IMG/VR virus record: IMGVR_UViG_3300021389_000154
Location: 1 to 24,303 of that record
From: a virus
Length of the DNA: 24,303 nt
Reading direction: 5' to 3' (one strand)
In this document: piece after piece, positions 13,095 through 22,611 of the stretch
Layout: each line of letters begins with the position of its first letter
Numbering within the stretch: the first letter of the stretch is position 1
The notes under the pieces: model-generated
The model's input: the letters and a program-made list of their open reading frames with translations, nothing else
Told to the model about the DNA's origin: nothing
Databases searched by the model: none
Position numbers and translations under genes: made by a program

Positions 13095-13829
13095 ATGGTA
13101 AACGTCAATACAGTATATCAAACGGTATTATTAATCCTTAATCAACAACAAAGAGGTTATATAACTCCTGATGAATTTAATAAAATTGCTACGCAAGCAC
13201 AGCTTACTATGTTTGAGGCTTATGCTAGTGATTTAAACCAACAATATCGTTTACCGAGTAATGATACAGAGTATTCAGACAGAGTAAAAAATATCGAACA
13301 AAAGTTACAATTTTTTCAAAGAAACACTGTGATACCTTACAATGTAGTTAATTCTAATTTTCCTTTATTAGACAACGCTGTACTAGATAATCCTGTTGTA
13401 GTAGGTACTACTAATGTATTATATAGATTAGGTTCTGTATTTTATAAAGACACAGACCTTGGACAATACGTTCAACCTAACGAGTTAAGACAATTATTAC
13501 TTTCCCCTTTAACTCAACCTACAGAAAACTTTCCAATATATACTTACGTAGAAAACGTAGTTAAAGTATATCCTAACACTATAAATGATGATATATCTAT
13601 ATCATATTTAAAAAAGCCTAACAATGTTGTTTGGGGTTTTACGACTAATGCTGTAGGTGCTTTTATATACGCGGTAGGTACTTCAGTTCAATTTGAACTA
13701 GACGTTACAGATCAAGATGAATTAATAATGAGAATACTTGCTTACGCAGGTGTTATAATACAAGATCCAACTATCATACAAACAGCTTCACAAGCTGTAG
13801 CTACTGTAGATGCAAACGAAAAAAGTTAA
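13095..13829 (+). CDS. neck/ring protein
   Basis: The 244-residue product starts with a helical part (NTVYQTVLLILNQQQRGYITPDEFNKIATQAQLTMFE, about 5-41) and a charged linker, then a beta-rich part (about 95-215) and a closing Ala/Thr-rich helix. The opening pattern 'VYQTVLxILNxxQRGYITPxEFNKxAxQAQL' is one I recall from crAss-like and other Bacteroidota podoviruses in the neck position between capsid and tail genes. It probably forms one of the rings that join portal to tail. The gene follows a terminator, so a promoter is expected in the short leader, though none is obvious. The next gene starts 6 bases after the stop. Confidence 0.58.
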   Translation: MVNVNTVYQTVLLILNQQQRGYITPDEFNKIATQAQLTMFEAYASDLNQQYRLPSNDTEYSDRVKNIEQKLQFFQRNTVIPYNVVNSNFPLLDNAVLDNPVVVGTTNVLYRLGSVFYKDTDLGQYVQPNELRQLLLSPLTQPTENFPIYTYVENVVKVYPNTINDDISISYLKKPNNVVWGFTTNAVGAFIYAVGTSVQFELDVTDQDELIMRILAYAGVIIQDPTIIQTASQAVATVDANEKS

Positions 13830-13835
13830 TAAGAT

Positions 13836-15074
13836 ATGGCAATACCAAATGGTGGATTAATCACCGAAACAAATCAACAATATTACGCGGGCGCGCAGGG
13901 TTTTACAGTGACAGATATCGCAGGGCAAAGTAACTTTACATTTACATTTAATACTAATTTAATATTAGGTGATCCTAACCCTGCTAATACTGATTATGCT
14001 TTAAATAATTTTAAACTATACTCTAGCTCAGATGGTATAAACTATATAGAATATGTATTAGCCTATACTTTAGATAGAAACGTTATTTCTTTAGCAGCTC
14101 CATTAGCTCAAAACAAAACACTAGTATGTCAGTTAAAAACAATTGACGGTGGTAGTTTTGGTAATAGAGATGCTTATGGCGTTACTACAGAACAAAACTA
14201 TGGAAGTTATAGTTATGTTACATTAAAAGACGTAGTAAATAACTTTATAGTTGGTTTTGTTGGAAAAGATAAATTAATACCAGACGCTAAAAGAACTGAT
14301 ATAATATTTCACGCTAAACGTGGTTTACAAGAATTTAGTTATGATACTTTAAAGTCTATTAAATCTCAAGAGCTAAATATACCGCCAAGTTTAAGTGTTA
14401 TATTACCTCAAGATTATGTTAACTATGTTAGAGTTTCAAGAATAGATGCTTTGGGTGTTAAAAGAATTATATACCCTGCTAACAATTTAACTATTTCTCC
14501 TTATGAAAATCCACTACAAGATTCAGTAGGTGCTCCAACTCAAGATAACTTTGGTGAAAACACAGAAGGAACTTCATTAACTGAAATGAAATGGAAAAGA
14601 GGTAATAGTAATTTAATAAATGGATTACCATCTTTCGGTCTTTATAATGAAGGATTAGATTGGGCTGGATATAACTGGGGCTTTGGAGGTTACTGGTATT
14701 GGGGCTGGGGAGAACAATATGGAATGTCACCACAATACGCTCAATACAACGGTTGGTTTAATATGAATGAAAGAGAAGGTAAAATGTCTTTTTCAAGCAA
14801 CCTAGTAGGCGGTTTAATAGTGTTAGAGTATGTCTCTGATGGTCTTGCTTATGATTTAGATAGTAGAATACCAAAACTAGCAGAAGATGCTTTATATGCT
14901 TATATTTCTCATGCTATAATTTCTACTAGAATTAATCAACCTGAATACATTGTACAAAGATTACGTCAAGAAAAAAGTGCTAAATTAAGAAATGCTAAAA
15001 TAAGATTATCAAACATTAAACTTGATGAAATAGTTCAAGTAATGAGAGGTAAATCTAAATGGATAAAACGATAA
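13836..15074 (+). CDS. head-tail connector (P22 gp4 / tail tubular A-like) with extra N-terminal domain
   Basis: The 412-residue product seems to join two parts. Residues about 1-115 form a beta-rich unit (FTVTDIAGQSNFTFTFNTN, then YIEYVLAYTLDRNVISL). From about 127 the sequence looks like a P22 gp4-type connector: VTLKDVVNNFIVGFVGKDKLIPDAKRTDIIFHAKRGLQEFSYDTL, then a beta part, and a C-terminal helical segment LAEDALYAYISHAIISTR ... VQRLRQEKSAKLRNAKIRLS (about 349-392). Such proteins seal the portal and bind the tail. An aromatic Gly/Trp/Tyr cluster occurs at 276-292 (DWAGYNWGFGGYWYWGW), likely a tip or loop. The connector call is from memory of family features; the N-terminal unit is an addition relative to P22 gp4, which is much shorter. 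Confidence 0.6.
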   Translation: MAIPNGGLITETNQQYYAGAQGFTVTDIAGQSNFTFTFNTNLILGDPNPANTDYALNNFKLYSSSDGINYIEYVLAYTLDRNVISLAAPLAQNKTLVCQLKTIDGGSFGNRDAYGVTTEQNYGSYSYVTLKDVVNNFIVGFVGKDKLIPDAKRTDIIFHAKRGLQEFSYDTLKSIKSQELNIPPSLSVILPQDYVNYVRVSRIDALGVKRIIYPANNLTISPYENPLQDSVGAPTQDNFGENTEGTSLTEMKWKRGNSNLINGLPSFGLYNEGLDWAGYNWGFGGYWYWGWGEQYGMSPQYAQYNGWFNMNEREGKMSFSSNLVGGLIVLEYVSDGLAYDLDSRIPKLAEDALYAYISHAIISTRINQPEYIVQRLRQEKSAKLRNAKIRLSNIKLDEIVQVMRGKSKWIKR

Positions 15075-15077
15075 CAC

Positions 15078-18000
15078 ATGCCACAAATTACTAATACGTT
15101 TCTAAAGTCTAAAATGAATAAAGACTTAGATTCTAGAATATTACCAAATGGCGAATATAGAGATGCTAGAAATTTACAAATAAGTAGATCTCAAGGATCA
15201 GAAGTAGGAGAATTTGAGAACATATTAGGTAACACGCAGTTAAAAAATTTATATACTGGAGAAGGCGGTAAGTTTATAGGTCAATTTACTAATGATACTA
15301 CTGCTGATATTTATTTATATAATACTAGTTATGATGGAGAAAGTGTATGCCCTAGAGATACTATAGTGTATTTTAATTCTTTTGGCGCTACTAATGATAT
15401 AATTGTTTTACAAGATAGTTTAGGTAATGTATTAAACCCACAAACACTAGGATTAGAAGTGGGTATGTTACTTTGGGGTAGTTCATGGGGATTACCAAGT
15501 TTACCTTCTGGAATTGACGGTCTTGAATTAGATCCTGTAATAAAAAATATAACAACTACTAATATAGAAATAAACCAACTTTTACCTAGTAGTATGCAGG
15601 TGTTAGATAAGATTTATATCAATTATAACAACACTATACATAGATATAATACTTTAAGTAATGAATTAGTTTTATTAGTTAGAGGTGGTTTTTTAAATTT
15701 TAATAAAAATAATAGAATAACTGGTATTAATCTTATAGAGGACTTATTGTTTTGGACAGACAATCGTAATCAACCAAGAAAAATAAACATTAGCTTAGCA
15801 AATCCTTTAGCTTTGAGTAGTCCTGTTCATTATGTTAATGAAGATCAAATATCTGTTGCTAAATATTATCCTTATGAAACTCCTTTAGTTTTAGATTATA
15901 ATATAAAATCAATAAGCGCTGGAGCTCAAGCAGCTGCGCCTTTAAAAGGTTATGTATTAACTCTTACTGATACTACGAATATAAAAATAGGTGATATAGC
16001 TACTGGTTTTCCTGGTCAAGGAGCTCAAGAATTGTGGAATGTTATAAGTATAAAACCTGGCGTCGATGTTACTATTTATAGTAATTTTAAAGATGGTTCA
16101 GCAACAATGACACCTGGTACTTACAATGGATTAACTACTGAGCGAATTAGTTTTAAAAGACCATCTAGTAAAAATTTATCAGAAAGAAAAAATACAAATG
16201 GATTCGATACTACGGTTACTTCAGCAGCAGCGTTATATGTTGCTGGAACTGATGTTACAGTATCATACAATTATTACAATCAAGCTACTGATCAAAGTCC
16301 TCAACCAACACCACGTGTGGGTGATTTTATAACAAGCATAGATATGGGTATAACTCTTGTTGACGAAGTTTGTATACAACAAATTACCTCAATAAATGCA
16401 GCAGGAGTAGGTGGTACTATGGTATTACAGTTTACTAAAGATGTAACAATTGTAGCTCCTGGTGATGATATAACTATATCTGCTAATCCAAATTACGATT
16501 CTACATTTGGTGGTGATCCAGATTTAATTGAAGAAAAATTTGTAAGATTTAGTTATAGATTTAAATTTGAAGATAATGAATATTCTTTAGCTGCTCCTTA
16601 TACTCAAATATGTTTTATACCAAAACACGCCGGCTTATTTGGAGGAGGTCAAAATGAATCTCTTCAAGATATGCAAAATGCGTACGATTCTACAGTAGTA
16701 GAATGGTTTACAAATAACATAGATACTGTTTCTTTAAAAATACCGCTACCTGAAACTGGTAATGTAAATAGCTTAGAGGCTTTAAACTCTTTAATAAATG
16801 ACTATAAAATAACAAATATAGAAATTTTATATAAAGAAAGTGATGCTCTTTCTACTAAAATAATAGAAAGCATCGATATAAACAACGGTACTTTACTTTC
16901 GTTCTTTGAAAGTATACCTTCTGATGGCACTGCTAATTCTGAGAACTGGTACTATAATTTTGATTATAAATCTATAAAAGCTTTTAGAACTCTACCAACT
17001 TCTGAGCAAAATAGAGTTTATGACAATGTACCTATTAAAGCTTTAGCGCAAGAAGTTACAGCGAATAGAGTTATGTACGGTAATTTTGTACAAAAACATA
17101 CACCACCTAATAATATTGATTATGAAGTTATAACTGAAAATAAATCGTTAAACTTTGATAATTACGCTCAATATTCTTACCACACTGTAAAACAAAATAG
17201 AAATTATCAAGCTGGTTTTGTTTTAAGCGATAGATATGGAAGAGCTTCTAGCGTTGTACTTTCTTCTAATGATGATAATCCAAATATAGCAGGTTCTACT
17301 GTGTACGTTCCTTATACTAACTTTAATGAAGTAGACAATCCAATAGATGATGTAACTGTATACAAATGGTTAGGAAATGCTTTAAGATTAAAAGTAAATA
17401 ATGGTATAACACAAGTACTTAATAATTCTCAAACTGGCGAACCTGGTTTATATAAATCATGGTCAGATACAGAAGTAGATTCAGCAGAAGTTTTAAACGG
17501 TGGTACTAATTATGTAGTTGGAGAAGAAATTAGTACAGTTTACAACGCTTCTTTAGTAGGGCAAGGAAGTGGATTAAGATTAAAAATCGAAACTGTCGGT
17601 GCTGGCGGGGTTATTGAAGCCGTAAGCGTTATTGATAGAGGACAAGGTTATGTTAATAACCAAGTTGTTGATTATAACTCAGGAAGTGCAGCTGGAGCTG
17701 GAGCAACTTTTACAGTAACAGTTAACCCACCAAATGTAACAGGTTGGCAGTCTTATAAAATAGTAGTAAAACAGCAAGAGCAAGAATATTATAATGTTTA
17801 TTTAGCTGGTTATGTTTCAGGTTATCCTGAAGACACAGCTACTGATTATGGTAGAATAGCTTTTACTGCTTTGTTTGGAGATAATATAAATAAAGTTCCT
17901 AGAGACGTACAAGAAATAGGTCCAACAGATACTGAATTTAGTAGTTCAGTCACTTTATTTGGTAGAGTAAATAATCCTAATATAAATAATCAACAAAAAG

Positions 18001-19997
18001 GTGGGGCTGGTAATTTTTATTATGAAAATAGAGAATACCCTTGGAACTGTCAATATTATCCAGGTAGAGTAAAAGATGAAGTTGTAACAATAGGTCCAAT
18101 TGGAGCTGGTGGTTTAGAGTTAGCTAATTCTCCTTTTAGTGCAAATACTGGTAATGCTGATAAATTTAATAATGAGGTAGGTAACGCAAAAATACCTTGG
18201 GGTGGTACTGGACAAGAGCAAAGTTTTCATAATGTAGAACAAAACCCTTTGTGTGGAGTAATAAAAATTGGAGCAGAAGAAACACAACCAAATTTAACAC
18301 AACCTGGTTCACCTCAATTAAATACATTAGGCGCTAAAGTCACTGATAATCCTATACCTCCAACTTCACCTCCATCTCCTGAAATAGGATGTATGGTTCC
18401 TTTTTTGAGTGTATCGGAAACATCACCTGTAGAAAGTGCATTAGAAATTTTTTATGAATCATCAACTGCTGGTAATTTCATAGACTTAAACAGAGCTGTT
18501 ATAGCTGATTATGGAGGTGTATCAAAAGTTTCCTCTTCAATTGGTAGTTTTGATGAAAGTGACACGGTTGGCACGGATATTATAACTGCTTTTAGTTTTG
18601 AAGATTCAATAGGTAATTCATTACTTTTAGATGGTGTTCCTCTGATAACTCAAGTATTAGATTCAAATGGTAACGATGTTACTGGTATATTTAGTATAAC
18701 TGAAACAGTACCTACGGTATACGATGATTTTGATTTAGAAACAAATAGTTTGTTTTGGTATGGATCTCCTACGGTTAGCAAGTCTAATCAGTGGTTTATA
18801 ACTTTTCAAACAACATATATTTCTGGACCAGATACTTTTGTAGACGTATTAACAAACGCTATAACTGTTAATCTAAACAACATAGCTCCAACTATAGGAG
18901 GTTTTACTCCTACACAAACTACATCAGCTGATAATGGTGTTCAGCAAGCGTGTGGTAGTAGTACAAGTGGTTATGATACAACTATGACTGGTGTGTTTGG
19001 TCAATTTACTAACGCTAAAAATAGTTCAGCAGACGTACCTAATCAAACTCAAGAATTATGCTACACGCTAAGTGTTACAGCTGAACCTGTTGGTTCTACA
19101 GCTGTATGGTCTATAGATCAAACCGGTACTTTAAGCTTAACAAGTGGAACTTTAATTAACGGAACTTATACTTTTGAATGCACTGTTACAGACGCTTCTT
19201 TATCTTGTGTTTCAAGTGCTGGTAGTTTACCATCAATACCATGTCAATATGATTTAGTATTTGGTACACCTCCAACCAACAAAGCTATATGCTTTGGACC
19301 TACATCTCAAATGAACACATTAGACACTTCATGTGGACCATCAACTGGAACTGGTAAACCATTAGAAGTATTCTTTGGAGCAAATCAAAGTATTAATTCT
19401 GGAGTTGTAGGTGGAACTGGTAGTGGCACACAGACAATACTAGCTACTATAGACACGGCTTTAGGAAGCCCATCAAATGGATACGGTTTAACGTCTTCAA
19501 ATAGCACAAACTTGAGATATTACAACGTGCGTCAAGAAGCAAATACTACAGCAGATCCTATATTTCAATGTATTCCACCTATTACTTTTACTACAGGTGC
19601 TTTAGACCAAGGTATAATAGCTATTCAAGCTGTATTAACAAAAACAGCTACGGTATCACCTGATAATGAATATAAAACTAATTTTACAATATTATACAGA
19701 GCAACTCCAACAGACGCTTGGACACTAGCAACTTGTCTACCAACTTCACCAGCTCAACCCTTAGGTGGAACTGTAGGTAATTTTAATTTACTAGAAGTTG
19801 TAGGCGCTGGAGGAGCAACAGCTTCTTTAACTTATTATTTTGAAAATGTCGGTGAATATGCGGTAAGAAATAATGGTGTTTATAGCGTTGGTTGCACGGC
19901 TTGTTCTACGTGTGCTGAGTTTACTGTAGATTACTACGACGCTCTGCAAGCACAGCCAGTTGCTGCTCCTTGCGTAGATTGTTTAGGACCACTGTAA
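15078..19997 (+). CDS. large tail protein, P22 gp10 / crAss tail-stabilization-like
   Basis: The 1639-residue product begins KSKMNKDLDSRILPNGEYRDARNLQIS, the opening I associate with large P22 gp10-like tail or muzzle proteins of Bacteroidota podoviruses. A beta-propeller blade is suggested by DLLFWTDNRNQPRKINI (about 222-238). Further family-like stretches are ANRVMYGNFVQ (about 660) and NRNYQAGFVLSDRYGRASSVVLSS (about 706-729). After about residue 1100 the sequence becomes Ser/Thr/Gly-rich and Ig-like, as in receptor-facing extensions. The last 36 residues hold five cysteines (1606, 1609, 1612, 1632, 1635; CxxCxxC plus CxxC), which is unusual for this protein type. The gene ends in TAATAA and the following gene appears to carry the rest of the family's usual sequence. 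Confidence 0.68.
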   Translation: MPQITNTFLKSKMNKDLDSRILPNGEYRDARNLQISRSQGSEVGEFENILGNTQLKNLYTGEGGKFIGQFTNDTTADIYLYNTSYDGESVCPRDTIVYFNSFGATNDIIVLQDSLGNVLNPQTLGLEVGMLLWGSSWGLPSLPSGIDGLELDPVIKNITTTNIEINQLLPSSMQVLDKIYINYNNTIHRYNTLSNELVLLVRGGFLNFNKNNRITGINLIEDLLFWTDNRNQPRKINISLANPLALSSPVHYVNEDQISVAKYYPYETPLVLDYNIKSISAGAQAAAPLKGYVLTLTDTTNIKIGDIATGFPGQGAQELWNVISIKPGVDVTIYSNFKDGSATMTPGTYNGLTTERISFKRPSSKNLSERKNTNGFDTTVTSAAALYVAGTDVTVSYNYYNQATDQSPQPTPRVGDFITSIDMGITLVDEVCIQQITSINAAGVGGTMVLQFTKDVTIVAPGDDITISANPNYDSTFGGDPDLIEEKFVRFSYRFKFEDNEYSLAAPYTQICFIPKHAGLFGGGQNESLQDMQNAYDSTVVEWFTNNIDTVSLKIPLPETGNVNSLEALNSLINDYKITNIEILYKESDALSTKIIESIDINNGTLLSFFESIPSDGTANSENWYYNFDYKSIKAFRTLPTSEQNRVYDNVPIKALAQEVTANRVMYGNFVQKHTPPNNIDYEVITENKSLNFDNYAQYSYHTVKQNRNYQAGFVLSDRYGRASSVVLSSNDDNPNIAGSTVYVPYTNFNEVDNPIDDVTVYKWLGNALRLKVNNGITQVLNNSQTGEPGLYKSWSDTEVDSAEVLNGGTNYVVGEEISTVYNASLVGQGSGLRLKIETVGAGGVIEAVSVIDRGQGYVNNQVVDYNSGSAAGAGATFTVTVNPPNVTGWQSYKIVVKQQEQEYYNVYLAGYVSGYPEDTATDYGRIAFTALFGDNINKVPRDVQEIGPTDTEFSSSVTLFGRVNNPNINNQQKGGAGNFYYENREYPWNCQYYPGRVKDEVVTIGPIGAGGLELANSPFSANTGNADKFNNEVGNAKIPWGGTGQEQSFHNVEQNPLCGVIKIGAEETQPNLTQPGSPQLNTLGAKVTDNPIPPTSPPSPEIGCMVPFLSVSETSPVESALEIFYESSTAGNFIDLNRAVIADYGGVSKVSSSIGSFDESDTVGTDIITAFSFEDSIGNSLLLDGVPLITQVLDSNGNDVTGIFSITETVPTVYDDFDLETNSLFWYGSPTVSKSNQWFITFQTTYISGPDTFVDVLTNAITVNLNNIAPTIGGFTPTQTTSADNGVQQACGSSTSGYDTTMTGVFGQFTNAKNSSADVPNQTQELCYTLSVTAEPVGSTAVWSIDQTGTLSLTSGTLINGTYTFECTVTDASLSCVSSAGSLPSIPCQYDLVFGTPPTNKAICFGPTSQMNTLDTSCGPSTGTGKPLEVFFGANQSINSGVVGGTGSGTQTILATIDTALGSPSNGYGLTSSNSTNLRYYNVRQEANTTADPIFQCIPPITFTTGALDQGIIAIQAVLTKTATVSPDNEYKTNFTILYRATPTDAWTLATCLPTSPAQPLGGTVGNFNLLEVVGAGGATASLTYYFENVGEYAVRNNGVYSVGCTACSTCAEFTVDYYDALQAQPVAAPCVDCLGPL

Positions 19998-20026
19998 TAA
20001 AAATATAAAATAAGTAATAATAACAT

Positions 20027-21454
20027 ATGGCGACTACACTAGAAATATCATACTTTAATTCCTTTTGGCTAAAGAGATTAAAAAACGCTACTCAATATCA
20101 AGAAAGATTACCAGATGGTACAATTGATGTTGATGCAGGTGGTGTGACTACTGGTACTCCAGATGTGACTACTGGTGCTGGTTATATCGATTCAAATATT
20201 TATGAAGATTGGTTTGTTGAAGAAGCTAGAATAGAAGGTGGTTTTAACAACGCTTCTGTTGATTTTGGCAACAAAGCTTATATAGTAGAAGAAGAAGATA
20301 GACAAGAGCGTAGAGAAAGTTCTATTATTTATTCAGGTGTATACAATTCTAAAAATGGCGTTAATAATAGTAATCAATTTCCTATTGGTGAAGATATAAC
20401 AAGATCTGTTGATCCTGCTTCTGGTAGTATACAAAAATTATTTGCAGAAAATACTAATTTAGTAATATTACAAGAGCGAAAAGTAAATAGAGCGCCAATA
20501 GATAAAGATGTTGTGTTTACGCAAGAAGGTCAACCTTTAACAACTAATAGTACTTTAGTGATAGGAACACCTAGCGCTTTTGAAGGTAATTTCGGTATAT
20601 CTAAAGACCCAAGTTCTTTTGCTGTGTATGGATATTTTAAATATTTTACAGATAGAGACCGTGGAGTAGTTATGCAGTTAGGACCTAATGGACTTACTGA
20701 AATATCTAACTTTGGTATGATAGATTATTTTAGAGACAAATTAAACGCTGTGTCTACTGATGCTAATTTAGAGGTAATAGGTGGTTATGATGTATTTCAA
20801 AAAAATTATGTTTTAACTATAGGCTCAGAAACATTACATTATGACAATCAAGTAAATGGTTGGGTTAGTTTTCAAGATTATTTACCAGAAATATCCACAA
20901 GTTTACAAGGAGAGTATTATACTTTTAAAGCAAACAGTATTTGGAAACATTATAGTAACCCTAAGTTTAATACATTTTATGGTACTACTTATAAATCAGA
21001 TGTTACATTTGTTTTTAATCCACAACCTACTAGAACAAAAACTTTTAAAACTATAGACTATACAGGTAGTAATGGTTGGGAAGTTGTTTATTCTAATGTA
21101 GATTACACTGGTACAGATACAAATCCTCAGGATCCTACTTTAGGAGAAACAGATTTAAACCAAAGTGGTAATAAAATATTTAGTTACGATCAAGGTTACT
21201 ATGTTGATCCTAATACTGGTATATCTTACAGAGCAGGTTTTGATAGAAAACAAAATAAATATTACGCGCCTATAAAAGCAAATGATGATGTTTTACCTGG
21301 GCAAGTTGTAGTTTCAAGTATAAGCAATAACAATAGTAGTCTTAGCGGTATAAAAGGTATGTATTTAACTGTTAAGTTTTCTACTGATGGAGCAGCTTCT
21401 GATGAAGATTCTAAACAATTATTTTCTGTAGGCGCTACTTATAACAATAGATAA
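20027..21454 (+). CDS. tail protein, likely the separated C-terminal part of the gp10-like family
   Basis: The 475-residue product opens with ISYFNSFWLKRL and contains RRESSIIYSGVYNSKNGVNN, NQFPIGEDITRSVDPASGSIQKLFAE, NTNLVILQERKVNRAPIDKDVVF, FGISKDPSSFAVYGYFKYFTDRDRG and LTEISNFGMIDYFRDKL (within residues about 90-245). In other Bacteroidota podoviruses I remember this run of motifs at the C-terminal side of a single very large gp10-like tail protein, where it forms beta-propeller blades. Here it is a gene of its own, 29 bases after the double stop of the 1639-residue gene, with a clean ATG and an A/T leader. It probably assembles with the product of that gene. A short repeat VTTGTPDVTTG occurs near residue 40. 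Confidence 0.65.
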   Translation: MATTLEISYFNSFWLKRLKNATQYQERLPDGTIDVDAGGVTTGTPDVTTGAGYIDSNIYEDWFVEEARIEGGFNNASVDFGNKAYIVEEEDRQERRESSIIYSGVYNSKNGVNNSNQFPIGEDITRSVDPASGSIQKLFAENTNLVILQERKVNRAPIDKDVVFTQEGQPLTTNSTLVIGTPSAFEGNFGISKDPSSFAVYGYFKYFTDRDRGVVMQLGPNGLTEISNFGMIDYFRDKLNAVSTDANLEVIGGYDVFQKNYVLTIGSETLHYDNQVNGWVSFQDYLPEISTSLQGEYYTFKANSIWKHYSNPKFNTFYGTTYKSDVTFVFNPQPTRTKTFKTIDYTGSNGWEVVYSNVDYTGTDTNPQDPTLGETDLNQSGNKIFSYDQGYYVDPNTGISYRAGFDRKQNKYYAPIKANDDVLPGQVVVSSISNNNSSLSGIKGMYLTVKFSTDGAASDEDSKQLFSVGATYNNR

Positions 21455-21459
21455 ATTAT

Positions 21460-21867
21460 ATGAAATTAAATTCAAGATCATTAACTGAAAGTGACTGGTC
21501 GTTGCTTGAAAGTTGGTGGAAAGACTGGGGTTGGCCAGTTTTAAGTAAAGACATATTGCCTGACAACGGAACAGGTGGTATAATGATAGAGCATGATAAA
21601 AAACCTATAGCTGCAGGATTTATATACTGGAGTAACTCGGGTATGTGTTGGTTAGACTGGGTGATATCTGATCACAAAGGAAATAAAAGAGCTAGACCTT
21701 TAGCGGTAAAACTATTAATAGAAACCGCAGAAGCTATGGTAAAAGCAGCTGGTAAAAAATGCTTAATGTCAATAAGCAGAAGTAACAGTTTGTTAAAAAT
21801 ACATGAAAAATTAGGATGGACTATAGATAAGACACCATCTCACGAAATGATAAAAAGATTAATTTAA
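21460..21867 (+). CDS. GNAT-type N-acetyltransferase-like protein
   Basis: The 135-residue product has the GNAT strand-helix plan: GGIMIEHDKKPIAAGFIYW (39-57) as strands 2-3, MCWLDWVISD (62-71) as strand 4, a helix LAVKLLIETAEAMVKAAG (81-98), strand CLMSIS, and HEKLGWTID (115-123), the usual [Y/H]EKLGF/W signature of motif B. The acetyl-CoA loop is not canonical: NKRARPLA (75-82) replaces Q/R-x-x-G-x-G/A, so activity or donor may differ. GNAT-like genes among tail genes are, as I recall, common in marine phages, perhaps modifying a virion or host protein. It starts 6 bases after the tail gene and is clearly in the same transcript. Confidence 0.72.
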   Translation: MKLNSRSLTESDWSLLESWWKDWGWPVLSKDILPDNGTGGIMIEHDKKPIAAGFIYWSNSGMCWLDWVISDHKGNKRARPLAVKLLIETAEAMVKAAGKKCLMSISRSNSLLKIHEKLGWTIDKTPSHEMIKRLI

Positions 21868-21877
21868 AAATAATAAT

Positions 21878-22600
21878 ATGGCAGCAGTAACAGCAGTGGT
21901 GGCCGGAGTAGGAAAAGCAGTAGGAGGAGCAGTACAAGCCGGTAAAGCGCATAAAGAAATGCGTAGAGCTAGGGGAAGAAAACAAGAGGCAAAATTTCAA
22001 ATGGAAAGCGCTAGAGCAAATAGAGCAGAAATAACAAATCCTTACGCTGGTGTAACAGACCTGTCAGGATTAGCTAGTGATTTATCTTCACAAATTACTA
22101 ACCCTTTTAATCAACTAACAGTGTCTACAGCTGCTGCAGAAATGCAAGCTGAAGAAGCTGATATAGCTTTAGCAAATACTTTAGATACATTAGAACAAAC
22201 TGGAGCTAGCGCTGGTGGCGCAACAGCTTTAGCAATGGCGGCTTTAAAATCTAAAAAAGAAGTATCTGCTAGTATAGGTAAACAAGAAGCAGAAAACTCA
22301 AGAATGAGAGCTCAAGGCGAGGCTTCGATGCAACAACAGAAAATTAATGCGGCGCAAAAATATCAAGATGTATTAATAGAACAAGGAGCAAGAGTGCAAG
22401 ATGCTGAGATTGCTGGTGAAATTTACCAGTATCAAGCTGCAGAAAATAGAACTAATGCAGATATACAAATGTATTCTCAAATGTATCAAGGATTTGCTAA
22501 CCAACAATCTAAATCATCACTTACTTCAGCGGCTGGATCGGGTGCTATGATCTCAGGTATAGGATCAATAGCTGGTGGTTTACTAGGATCTGACCAATAA
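21878..22600 (+). CDS. probable internal virion (ejection) protein
   Basis: The 240-residue product has an Ala/Val/Gly-rich hydrophobic N-terminus (2-22), a long Ala/Gln/Glu-rich helical middle (about 25-205; repeated QAEEADIALANTLDTLEQ, KKEVSASIGKQEAENSRMRAQGEASMQQQK), and a Gly/Ala/Ser-rich hydrophobic C-terminus (ISGIGSIAGGLLG). This plan is like T7 gp14 and other small ejected core proteins that enter the host envelope with the DNA. The gene lies after the tail genes and before further large virion genes, the usual place for ejection proteins. No sequence-specific motif fixes the call. Confidence 0.65.
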   Translation: MAAVTAVVAGVGKAVGGAVQAGKAHKEMRRARGRKQEAKFQMESARANRAEITNPYAGVTDLSGLASDLSSQITNPFNQLTVSTAAAEMQAEEADIALANTLDTLEQTGASAGGATALAMAALKSKKEVSASIGKQEAENSRMRAQGEASMQQQKINAAQKYQDVLIEQGARVQDAEIAGEIYQYQAAENRTNADIQMYSQMYQGFANQQSKSSLTSAAGSGAMISGIGSIAGGLLGSDQ

Positions 22601-22611
22601 AAAAATAAAAA

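Noticed and set aside
13886-13930. Short GC-rich spot near the start of the connector gene
   Set aside because: It is only about 45 bases, explained by Ala/Gly/Gln codons, and too short to argue for transfer.
19995-20029. Frameshift or sequencing error joining the two tail genes
   Set aside because: The first gene ends in TAATAA and the second has its own ATG with a usual A/T leader, so two genes are the simpler reading. It is kept only as a fission hypothesis.
20143-20178. Short tandem repeat (GTGACTACTGGT twice)
   Set aside because: Two copies in frame inside a coding region; simple local duplication without signs of a regulatory or variable repeat.
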